DNA of 5,308 nucleotides from Novosphingobium sp. (GTDB taxonomy: Bacteria > Pseudomonadota > Alphaproteobacteria > Sphingomonadales > Sphingomonadaceae). A model generated the notes under the pieces. It was given only the letters and a program-made list of their open reading frames with translations, was not told the origin of the DNA and did no database searches. This document shows, piece by piece, positions 1 through 5,308 of this stretch (position 1 is its first letter; every line of letters begins with the position of its first letter). A program made the position numbers and the translations under genes. Where the stretch lies: the NCBI GenBank assembly GCA_030830245.1, contig JAURNJ010000189.1, forward strand, positions 1 to 5,308, given 5' to 3'.

Positions 1-6
1 GACGGT

Positions 7-38
7 CGTTCCGCAGCCGGGCGGGGTGTACCGGAATG
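7..38 (+). repeat. imperfect inverted repeat (leader hairpin 1)
   Basis: CGTTCCG at 7-13 can pair with CGGAATG at 32-38, giving seven pairs including one G-U, around an 18-base loop. The loop is large, so this hairpin alone is weak. It is listed because it is the first of three hairpins in a row in the leader. Confidence 0.3.
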
Positions 39-44
39 CAGCGT

Positions 45-73
45 GGACCGCGCGAAAACGTCGTGCGCGGGCC
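45..73 (+). repeat. GC-rich inverted repeat (leader hairpin 2)
   Basis: CCGCGC at 48-53 pairs perfectly with GCGCGG at 65-70 around an 11-base loop (54-64). The stem can extend by GG 45-46 with CC 72-73 across an A-G mismatch. It could be a leader stem or the terminator of an upstream gene. The following bases (TCTCGCC) are not a T-run, so an intrinsic terminator is not well supported. Confidence 0.4.
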
Positions 74-80
74 TCTCGCC

Positions 81-100
81 ATGAACGGCATATCGTTCAT
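81..100 (+). promoter_or_regulatory. perfect inverted repeat upstream of receptor gene (hairpin 3 or operator)
   Basis: ATGAACG (81-87) and CGTTCAT (94-100) are exact reverse complements separated by GCATAT. As RNA this is a 7-bp stem with a 6-base loop, ending 6 bases before the Shine-Dalgarno. As DNA it has the size and symmetry of an operator for a dimeric regulator. Its position suggests control of the operon, but no known regulator motif is recognised. Confidence 0.45.
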
Positions 101-106
101 GTGTGT

Positions 107-111
107 GGAGG
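107..111 (+). promoter_or_regulatory. ribosome binding site of the receptor gene
   Basis: GGAGG lies 4 bases before the ATG at 116 (TTTC spacer). It decides the start. The same frame is open further left, with an ATG at 26, but only the start at 116 has this site and gives a protein that begins directly with a signal peptide. Confidence 0.75.
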
Positions 112-115
112 TTTC

Positions 116-1969
116 ATGCGTAAATATCTGTTTCTGATTGGTTGTTCTCTTACTGTCAGTGCGCCCACAATGGCGCAGAACCCGGCGATCACTGTCGTGG
201 CGAGCGGCCTCGAAGTTCCGGTCGAATCCAGTGGTCAGTCGATCAGCGTGATCGGCGCCGAGGAACTGGACCGGGTCCAGTCACCCGATCTGGCATCTGT
301 GCTCCAGCCGCTGCCCGGCGTTTCGCTCGCCCGCAACGGCTCGCTCGGCGGTTTCACCGGGCTGTTCGTGCGCGGGGCCAGCTCGCAGCAGGTGCTGGTC
401 ATGGTCGATGGCATCCGGGTCGCGGATGTGGCTTCGCCCGGCGGCGGCAGCGACCTCGGCGCATTGTCTGCCAGCGGCCTCGGCAAAGTCGAACTGCTGC
501 GCGGCTCCAACTCGGTGGTCTGGGGTTCGGACGCGATCGGCGGCGTGCTTGCGGTCACCACGCGCTCCCTCGATGGACCTCAGGCGAGCGTCGAATATGG
601 CACGAACGAAAGCCTCGACGCGCAGGCCGGGTTCGGCATTCAGGAGGATAGCTACGAGTTTGCGGTCTCTGGCGGCTATTCTGAAACCGATGGATTTTCC
701 TCCGCCGCCGGGGGCACCGAAGCGGACGGGTTCCGCCAGTGGCGCGGGCAGGGACGGGGGCGGATTGAACTCGTTCCGGGTATCGGCATCAACTTGGCCG
801 GGCGGTATGCCGAATCCCGGCTGGAGTTTGACGGCTATTCGTTCGCGCCGCCCTATGACCTGATCGACACGCCGGAATACTCGAACATCACCGAGTGGTC
901 TGGCCGGGCGGGGCTGGAATATGCGCGCGACGGCTTGCGTATCGAAGCGGCCTATGCGCTGCACGATCTGCGCCGCGCCAACTTTAATCCCGATTTCGGT
1001 AGTGATCCGGGATTTGTCGCCAAGGGCCGCGATGAACGGGCGGAACTGAAAGGCAGCTATGCCCTGTCCACCGGCCTGAGCCTGACATTCGGCGCAGATC
1101 ACGCGCGGGAACGATTTTCGACCAGATACGATGCGCGCAAGAAGGCAAACAGCACCAGCGCCCACGCACTGCTCGGCTGGGGGGGGAGTAGCTTTAACCT
1201 GGCTGCGGGCGCACGGATCGACGATCATTCCGGCTTTGGCAGCGAATGGACCTTCGGCGCGAATGGCAGCTACGAGATCGGCAGAGGCTGGCGGCTGCGC
1301 GCAAGCTATGGCGAGGGCTTCAAGGCGCCCACGCTCTACCAGCTCTATTCCGATTACGGCGACGCCTCCCTCGCGCCGGAAAGCAGCAAGTCCTACGACA
1401 TCGGCATCGAACAGGGCGACCGCAATGGACCGCTGCATCTGGCGCTCACCCTGTTCCGCCGCGACAGCCGAAACCTGATCGACTTTGCCTCCTGCACCGG
1501 CGCGCAATGCACCACGCGACCCTACGGGCTCTACCAGAATGTCGGAAAGGCGCGGGCTCAAGGGGTCGAGATCGAACTGGGCGCGCGGGTTAGCGAGAAC
1601 CTTCGTGCACAGGCGGCCTATACTTGGATGAAGGCGAAGGACCGCACGCCGGGTGGCTTCAATCGGGGCAACGATCTTGCCCGCCGCCCACGCCATGCCG
1701 TGAACTTCTCGCTTGACTGGGAGACGCCGCTCGCCGGGCTGGCGCTCGGCGCGGACCTGCGCATGGTGGGCAAGAGCTTCGACGATGCGGGAAATTTCAC
1801 CCGGCTGAACTCCTATGCTACGGGGACATTGCGTGCATCTATGCCCGTGACGGAAAACATCGAACTGTTCGGTCGCATCGAGAACGTGACCGACGCGCAG
1901 TACCAGACCGTCGCGGGTTACAACACGGCGGGGCGATCTGCCTTTGTCGGGGCACGGGCGCGGTTCTGA
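116..1969 (+). CDS. btuB: TonB-dependent outer-membrane receptor, BtuB-like (probable vitamin B12 receptor)
   Basis: This 617-residue protein is a 22-strand-barrel-type receptor that should import its ligand across the outer membrane with TonB energy. Residues 1-20 form a signal peptide (basic start, hydrophobic core, cleavage likely after Ala20). A TonB-box-like ITVVASG follows at 25-31. The plug domain spans roughly 40-150, with typical VRGASSQQVLVMVDG (85-99) and VELLRGSNSVVWGSDAIGG (125-143). The rest is the barrel, ending in an outer-membrane-type terminal Phe after the family signature NVTDAQYQ. Length is close to E. coli BtuB, and the segment NVGKARAQGVEIE also fits BtuB-like receptors. 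Cys460 and Cys465 in a likely outer loop could form a disulfide. A run of eight G (1179-1186) lies inside the gene. The start at 116 is chosen over 26 for its Shine-Dalgarno and signal peptide. The stop overlaps the next start (ATGA). The receptor family is certain. Cobalamin as ligand rests on context and similarity, with heme or siderophore as alternatives. Confidence 0.85.
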   Translation: MRKYLFLIGCSLTVSAPTMAQNPAITVVASGLEVPVESSGQSISVIGAEELDRVQSPDLASVLQPLPGVSLARNGSLGGFTGLFVRGASSQQVLVMVDGIRVADVASPGGGSDLGALSASGLGKVELLRGSNSVVWGSDAIGGVLAVTTRSLDGPQASVEYGTNESLDAQAGFGIQEDSYEFAVSGGYSETDGFSSAAGGTEADGFRQWRGQGRGRIELVPGIGINLAGRYAESRLEFDGYSFAPPYDLIDTPEYSNITEWSGRAGLEYARDGLRIEAAYALHDLRRANFNPDFGSDPGFVAKGRDERAELKGSYALSTGLSLTFGADHARERFSTRYDARKKANSTSAHALLGWGGSSFNLAAGARIDDHSGFGSEWTFGANGSYEIGRGWRLRASYGEGFKAPTLYQLYSDYGDASLAPESSKSYDIGIEQGDRNGPLHLALTLFRRDSRNLIDFASCTGAQCTTRPYGLYQNVGKARAQGVEIELGARVSENLRAQAAYTWMKAKDRTPGGFNRGNDLARRPRHAVNFSLDWETPLAGLALGADLRMVGKSFDDAGNFTRLNSYATGTLRASMPVTENIELFGRIENVTDAQYQTVAGYNTAGRSAFVGARARF

Positions 1970-2802
1970 TGGCGCGGGCGGCGATCATCCTGCTGCTTTT
2001 GGCGCTGACGGGGTGCATGCGGTCGCAGCCCGTTGCGGAGGATGATCTCCCACACCCCACCATCGTCTCGCTCAATCCGTGTAGCGACGCGGTGCTGGCC
2101 GAGGTGACGCATCCGGGCCAGTTGCTCGCCATTTCGCATTTCAGCCAGAGCGCGGCGAGCTCGTCGATGGATCTTGCCAAGGCAGCGCGGTTCCGCGCCG
2201 TTTCCGGCTCCGCCGAGGAAGTGCTGGCGCTCGATCCCGACGTGGTGGTGGCCGATCCGTTCCTCGCGCCTGCGACCCGCGCTGCTCTGGAACGCAGCGG
2301 CATCAAGGTGACAAGCCTGCCCATCGCTCGCACGGTCGAGGAAAGCCGCTCGCAGGTTCTCGCGCTTGCCCGGCTGGCAGGCGACGAGAACGCCGGAGTA
2401 TGGCTCAATGCACATGTCGATGCCGCGCTTGCTCGAGCCGCCGCGCCAAGGATCAACGCGCCGATCCCGGCGGTGGTGTGGCAGGCGGGCGGGATCGTGC
2501 CGGGCCGGGATACGCTGATCGCGGACCTGCTGGCCCGCACCGGCTTCACGCTTTCCAGCGCGGCGCAGGGGATGGGGCAGGCGGACCACCTGCCGCTCGA
2601 AGCGCTGCTGGCCGCTCCGCCGAAGGTTTTGTTCGTGGCAGGTGAAAGGCAGGCGCGGGAGAACGCCGCCCTGGCGCACCCCGCGCTCGACCGGTTGGCG
2701 GGAACGCGCACGGCGCAGCTCGATCCCTCGCTGTTGTGGTGCGGCGGGCCGACGATCATCCGGGCGGCGCCGCGGCTTTCGGAGGTGAGGAAGAGCCTGT
2801 GA
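1969..2802 (+). CDS. btuF: ABC transporter substrate-binding lipoprotein, BtuF-like
   Basis: This 277-residue periplasmic binding protein of the helical-backbone (BtuF/FepB/FhuD) class captures the ligand released by the receptor and docks on the permease. Residues 1-16 are a lipoprotein signal with lipobox LTGC, so Cys16 should be lipidated. E. coli BtuF, by contrast, is soluble. The N-lobe opens with TIVSLNPCSD (31-40), the family's R/I-VSL-x-P-like motif. EEVLALDPDVVVAD (83-96) is the classic 'Glu...PD' segment whose Glu is expected to salt-bridge with permease arginines. The C-lobe partner is LEALLAAPPKVLF (210-222) with Glu211. Cys38 and Cys258 (LLWCGG) lie in loops expected at the ligand cleft. 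The ATG at 1969 overlaps the receptor stop and has no clear Shine-Dalgarno, so translation is probably coupled. The next in-frame Met (17) lies after the lipobox, which confirms the start. The family is sure; the ligand is inferred. Confidence 0.8.
   Translation: MARAAIILLLLALTGCMRSQPVAEDDLPHPTIVSLNPCSDAVLAEVTHPGQLLAISHFSQSAASSSMDLAKAARFRAVSGSAEEVLALDPDVVVADPFLAPATRAALERSGIKVTSLPIARTVEESRSQVLALARLAGDENAGVWLNAHVDAALARAAAPRINAPIPAVVWQAGGIVPGRDTLIADLLARTGFTLSSAAQGMGQADHLPLEALLAAPPKVLFVAGERQARENAALAHPALDRLAGTRTAQLDPSLLWCGGPTIIRAAPRLSEVRKSL
2787..2790 (+). promoter_or_regulatory. ribosome binding site for the GTG-started permease
   Basis: GAGG lies 8 bases before the GTG at 2799, inside the end of the binding-protein gene, with a further GGAGG at 2781-2785. 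This purine-rich stretch supports the GTG over the in-frame ATG at 2817, which has no comparable site. Confidence 0.55.
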
Positions 2803-3764
2803 ACGGCCGCGCGATCATGCTCCTGCTGGCGGCCATTGCGCTGGCGCTGCCGCTTTCCCTTCTGGCCGGGCGCGTATGGCTCGACCCCACCGACCCGCAT
2901 CTGCGCAACGCGGCCGTGATCCTGATCGACCTCCGCCTGCCTCGTGCCCTGCTTGCGCTGACGGTGGGGGCAGGGCTGGGTGCGGCAGGGGCGGCGATGC
3001 AGGGATACCTGCGCAATCCGCTCGCCGACCCCGGCCTGTTCGGCATCGCGCCGGGTGCGGCGCTCGGCGCGGTGCTCAGCTTCTGGACCGGCTGGGCAGC
3101 GACCGGCTGGGCCTTGCCGCTGTTCGCCTTGATCGGGGCGGGCGGGGCCATGGCCTTGCTCGCGCTGATCGCCGGAAGGAACGGCGGGATCGCACTGTTC
3201 ACGCTCGCCGGGCTGATGATCGCCAGCCTTGCGGGGGCCTTGATGAGCCTTGCCATCAGCCTGTCGCCCACGCCCTTCGCCATGAGCGAGATCATCGTGT
3301 GGCTGATGGGCGCGGTGGCGGACCGCTCGTGGCGCGAGGTTTGGATCGCCGCCCCGCTGACTCTTGCCGGTATCGCCCTGCTGCTGGCGGCGGGCAGGAG
3401 CCTCGATGCCCTGACGCTGGGCGAGCGGGCCGCCCGCTCGCTCGGCATGGAACCACGCGTGTTGCAGGCGCTGATGATCGGAGGGATCGGCCTCACCGTC
3501 GGGGCAGGGGTGGCGGTTGCTGGGATCATCGGCTTTGTCGGACTGATGGTGCCGCATCTGGTGCGCTCTCTGACAGACCGGCGGCCAAGCTCGCTGATCG
3601 TGCCGAGCGCGCTGGCGGGCGCGCTTCTGCTGCTTGTAGCCGACGTGCTGTGCCGGGTCCTGCCGCTGGCTGGCGGCGAACTGCGGCTGGGCATTGCGCT
3701 GAGCCTGATCGGTGCGCCGTTTTTCCTCGTTTTGCTGCTAAAGATGCGAAGGGGGCTGGCATGA
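2799..3764 (+). CDS. btuC: ABC transporter permease, FecCD/BtuC family
   Basis: This 321-residue inner-membrane protein has many hydrophobic segments, as expected for the 10-helix BtuC fold (E. coli BtuC is 326 residues). Two copies should form the translocation path. Family motifs in order are: RLPRALLAL (46-54), the hallmark GAAMQGYLRNPLADPGLFGI (64-83), the cytoplasmic coupling-helix region LTLGERAARSLGM (205-217) that should contact the ATPase, GFVGLMVPHLVR (245-256), and the closing LIGAPFFLVLL (303-313). The start is GTG at 2799, overlapping the previous stop as GTGA and preceded by a good Shine-Dalgarno. ATG at 2817 (residue 7) is the alternative and would only trim six residues. The stop overlaps the ATPase start. 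The family is certain; corrinoid specificity is inferred from the neighbouring receptor and binding protein. Confidence 0.87.
   Translation: MNGRAIMLLLAAIALALPLSLLAGRVWLDPTDPHLRNAAVILIDLRLPRALLALTVGAGLGAAGAAMQGYLRNPLADPGLFGIAPGAALGAVLSFWTGWAATGWALPLFALIGAGGAMALLALIAGRNGGIALFTLAGLMIASLAGALMSLAISLSPTPFAMSEIIVWLMGAVADRSWREVWIAAPLTLAGIALLLAAGRSLDALTLGERAARSLGMEPRVLQALMIGGIGLTVGAGVAVAGIIGFVGLMVPHLVRSLTDRRPSSLIVPSALAGALLLLVADVLCRVLPLAGGELRLGIALSLIGAPFFLVLLLKMRRGLA
3748..3755 (+). promoter_or_regulatory. ribosome binding site of the ATPase gene
   Basis: GAAGGGGG lies 5 bases before the ATG at 3761, within the last codons of the permease. It sets the start of the ATPase at the ATGA overlap, although the same frame is open far upstream. 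Confidence 0.6.
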
Positions 3765-4501
3765 CTCTTTCCTTCGCTAGTCTCACGCTTGTGCGCAGCC
3801 GCAAGACAGTGATCGACGCGGTGAGCGCGAGCCTGGAACCCGGCACGATTACCGCCATCTGCGGGCCGAACGGGGCGGGCAAATCGAGCCTGCTGATGGG
3901 CATGGCGGGGCTGCTGCGCCCGGCCGCCGGGAAGGTAGACCTGGACGGCGAGGATCTTGCTCGCTTGCATCCGCGCCAGCGCGCCTGCGCCCTTGGGTAT
4001 CTGCCGCAAGCGGTCGAAGTAGCCTGGGACATGTCGGTTGCCAATCTCGTCGTGCTTGGCCGTCTGCCGCACCGCGACAGTGGCGAGGAGGCGATTGCCC
4101 GCGCTCTCGCCGCCGCCGATCTTGAGGAACTCGCTACTCGCCCGGTCTCCACTCTTTCGGGCGGCGAAAAGGCTCGCGCCCTGCTCGCCCGTGTGCTGGC
4201 GGGAGAGCCGCGCTGGATACTTGCCGATGAACCGCTTGCCGCGCTCGATCTCGGCCACCAGCTTGCGATGCTCGCCACGCTGAGGGCGCAAGCGGATTGC
4301 GGAACGGGCGTGGTCCTGGTGCTTCACGACCTCGCCCTGGCGATGAACCACGCCGACCGGGTGCTTGTCCTGCGCGAAGGGCGGCTGGTCGCCGACGGCG
4401 CGCCCGAGCAGGCATTGAGCCGCGAAGTCATCGCCAATGGCTGGGGGGTGACCTCGAACTGGCTGGGTGAGCCGGGATCGCGCGCGCTGGTAATTGGTTG
4501 A
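3761..4501 (+). CDS. btuD: ABC transporter ATP-binding protein, BtuD/FecE type
   Basis: This 246-residue cytoplasmic nucleotide-binding subunit should power the importer as a dimer on the permease pair. All catalytic elements are present and in order: Walker A GPNGAGKS (35-42), Q-loop Gln83 in GYLPQ, signature LSGGE (132-136), Walker B ILADE with catalytic Glu157, D-loop ALD (161-163) and switch His189 (VLHD). The linker around KARALLARVLA follows the signature as usual. Length is typical for BtuD/FecE/HmuV. The ATG at 3761 overlaps the permease stop (ATGA) and has a good Shine-Dalgarno. Although the reading frame is open from 2876, the upstream part is out-of-frame translation of the permease gene. 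It is the last gene of the operon. ATPase identity is certain; BtuD rather than FecE or HmuV is inferred from the operon. Confidence 0.88.
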   Translation: MTLSFASLTLVRSRKTVIDAVSASLEPGTITAICGPNGAGKSSLLMGMAGLLRPAAGKVDLDGEDLARLHPRQRACALGYLPQAVEVAWDMSVANLVVLGRLPHRDSGEEAIARALAAADLEELATRPVSTLSGGEKARALLARVLAGEPRWILADEPLAALDLGHQLAMLATLRAQADCGTGVVLVLHDLALAMNHADRVLVLREGRLVADGAPEQALSREVIANGWGVTSNWLGEPGSRALVIG

Positions 4502-4513
4502 TCGCCACCGCGC

Positions 4514-4538
4514 TTGCACGCCGCGCGGACCCGTGCAA
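4514..4538 (+). repeat. perfect inverted repeat in the gap between operon and crotonase gene
   Basis: TTGCACG (4514-4520) and CGTGCAA (4532-4538) are exact reverse complements around an 11-base GC-rich spacer that itself contains the palindrome CCGCGCGG (4521-4528). It begins 12 bases after the ATPase stop. It could be a transcription-ending hairpin of the transport operon, but no T-run follows, so an intrinsic terminator is doubtful. It could equally be an operator for the downstream gene, whose start is 46 bases away. TTGCAC also resembles a -35 element, but no good -10 follows. Confidence 0.45.
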
Positions 4539-4574
4539 TTCGCATCGGCGATTCGGCAGACAATGAGATGCAGC

Positions 4575-4578
4575 GGAG
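4575..4578 (+). promoter_or_regulatory. ribosome binding site of the crotonase gene
   Basis: GGAG lies 6 bases before the ATG at 4585. This supports that start over the in-frame ATG six codons later. Confidence 0.6.
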
Positions 4579-4584
4579 AGTGCG

Positions 4585-5308
4585 ATGAGTGAAGAACCCC
4601 ACATGCTGGTAGACGTGGTCGAGGGAAACATCCTCGTCGCCACCTTCAACCGCCCCGAAAAGCTCAACGCCATGGGCGCGCCGCTGATGGAGATCCTCGA
4701 AAACGCGGTGCACCGTTTTCGCGACACGCCCGAACTCAAGGTCATGCTGATCAAGTCGAAGGGGCGCTATTTCTCCGCCGGGGCCGATCTCAAGGCGGGC
4801 GGCGGTGGCGGCGGCCCCGGCATCGCCCATGACAGGGGCTCGGCCGTGCGCGAGGGGCATCGCCTTCTGACCATGCGCCGCGTCTGGGACGAGATGGAGG
4901 CGATTGAAAAGCCCTTCGTTGTCGCGCACCATGCCCGCTGCGTTGGCGGCAGCCTTGAGATGTCGCTTTCGTGCGATTTCCGTCTCGCCGCGACGAGCGC
5001 CAGCTATGCCTTCCCCGAAGGCAATTTCGGCCTCCTTCCGGCGACTAACGGTGTAAGCAGGCTGGTGAGGCTGGTCGGCCCGCACTGGACCAAGCTGATG
5101 ATCATGGCGAACTCGCCGATCAGCGCCGAGGAAGCGCGAGTCGCCGGCCTTGTCCACCGGGTCTTCCCCGACGAGACCTTCGAAGAAGAGACGATGGCCT
5201 TCTGCCGCCATGTCGCCAGCCAGAACGGCGAATTCATGGGCACCGCAAAGGTTGCGATCGAACTCGCCGCAGAATTGAGCCGCCACGATGCCGCGCAGGT
5301 GGAACGCA
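4585..5308 (+). CDS. enoyl-CoA hydratase/isomerase (crotonase) family protein, 3'-truncated by the window
   Basis: The frame is open for 241 codons to the window edge without a stop. The family is usually about 255-270 residues, so only a short C-terminal part is missing. It should be a cytoplasmic enzyme acting on acyl-CoA thioesters, most likely hydration of 2-enoyl-CoA. Visible are FNRPEKLNAM (21-30), the first oxyanion-hole motif YFSAGADLK (62-70), the second GGSLEMSLSCDFRLA (121-135) and FPEGNFGLLP (143-152). By alignment to mammalian enoyl-CoA hydratase, Glu125 and Glu145 match the two catalytic glutamates, which favours true hydratase chemistry. The usual Gly-rich GAGG after the second Glu reads ATNG here. 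An unusual run of six glycines (72-77) follows the first motif. It is separated from the transport operon by 83 bases and is probably not part of it. Exact substrate and symbol cannot be given, since many paralogues exist. Confidence 0.85.
   Translation, partial: MSEEPHMLVDVVEGNILVATFNRPEKLNAMGAPLMEILENAVHRFRDTPELKVMLIKSKGRYFSAGADLKAGGGGGGPGIAHDRGSAVREGHRLLTMRRVWDEMEAIEKPFVVAHHARCVGGSLEMSLSCDFRLAATSASYAFPEGNFGLLPATNGVSRLVRLVGPHWTKLMIMANSPISAEEARVAGLVHRVFPDETFEEETMAFCRHVASQNGEFMGTAKVAIELAAELSRHDAAQVER

Larger units (their letters stand above)
1..115 (+). promoter_or_regulatory. structured 5' leader of the transport operon
   Basis: This stretch before the receptor start has no supportable gene. 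It contains three successive inverted repeats (7-38, 45-73, 81-100), then a Shine-Dalgarno at 107-111. In addition, bases 71-76 (GCCTCT) can pair with 107-112 (GGAGGT), four Watson-Crick pairs plus two G-U, which would hide the ribosome site and enclose the 81-100 hairpin. Such an arrangement resembles the expression platform of a translational riboswitch, and cobalamin riboswitches commonly precede btuB-type genes. However, I do not find the conserved cobalamin riboswitch core or a convincing B12 box here. AGCCGG at 15-20 and ACCGG at 30-34 only vaguely recall one and are too far apart. If a riboswitch exists, its core lies left of the window. I could not assign a -35/-10 promoter. Confidence 0.4.

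Noticed and set aside
1..84. Open frame from the window edge to a TGA at 82-84 that could be the tail of an upstream gene.
   Set aside because: Only 27 codons with no recognisable motif, and the other two + frames are also open here, so it is not distinguishable from chance.
26..115. Thirty-residue N-terminal extension of the receptor from an upstream ATG.
   Set aside because: The extension is Arg-rich, has no Shine-Dalgarno at 26, would bury the signal peptide, and runs through the hairpin-forming leader.
1..115. A complete cobalamin riboswitch in the leader.
   Set aside because: The conserved core elements and B12 box are not found, and 115 bases is too short for the whole element. At most, downstream parts could be present.
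81..137. Small upstream frame of 18 codons beginning with the ATG of the inverted repeat and overlapping the receptor start.
   Set aside because: It has no ribosome binding site before it and its composition is not informative. A leader peptide cannot be excluded but is not supported.
1839..3557. Long open frame of 572 codons on the minus strand, antisense to the binding protein and permease.
   Set aside because: Its translation is rich in Arg, Gln, Pro and Ser with no recognisable domain. The + strand carries clear motif-bearing genes over the same bases, and long antisense frames are common in high-GC DNA.
2756..4519. Open frame of 587 codons on the minus strand across the permease and ATPase genes.
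   Set aside because: It is low-complexity with no domain, and is antisense to two well-supported genes with intact catalytic motifs.
4324..5286. Open frame of 320 codons on the minus strand over the crotonase gene.
   Set aside because: It crosses the operon end and the intergenic repeat. The + strand frame has both oxyanion motifs and both catalytic glutamates.

Overview
The window is high-GC (by eye about two-thirds G+C) Gram-negative DNA. An outer-membrane TonB-dependent receptor, a lipoprotein-type binding protein and the codon choice suggest a proteobacterium. The style fits an alphaproteobacterium such as a sphingomonad, but I infer this from composition and protein character only. All credible genes lie on the + strand.

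Layout: bases 1-115 are an untranslated leader with three consecutive hairpin-capable inverted repeats and a strong Shine-Dalgarno. Next comes a tight four-gene transport operon. It holds a BtuB-like TonB-dependent receptor (116-1969), a BtuF-like substrate-binding lipoprotein (1969-2802), a BtuC/FecCD-type permease (2799-3764) and a BtuD/FecE-type ATPase (3761-4501). Each junction is a 4-base stop/start overlap (ATGA, GTGA, ATGA). An 83-base gap (4502-4584) with a perfect 7-bp inverted repeat separates the operon from an enoyl-CoA hydratase/isomerase-family (crotonase) gene that starts at 4585 and runs off the right edge.

How the genes work together: the receptor takes up a scarce large ligand across the outer membrane using TonB-ExbBD energy, which must be encoded elsewhere. 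The lipoprotein then captures the ligand in the periplasm and delivers it to a BtuC2D2-type ABC importer. Cobalamin or a related corrinoid is the best-supported ligand, from receptor length, motifs and gene order. Heme or a ferric siderophore cannot be excluded from sequence alone. No cobalamin biosynthesis gene lies in the window. The crotonase is probably a separate transcription unit of acyl-CoA metabolism.

I see no phage, insertion sequence, CRISPR, tRNA or rRNA, and no convincingly novel system. The items most worth a second look are the structured leader, which may be the 3' part of a riboswitch whose core is outside the window, and the paired cysteines of the binding protein.
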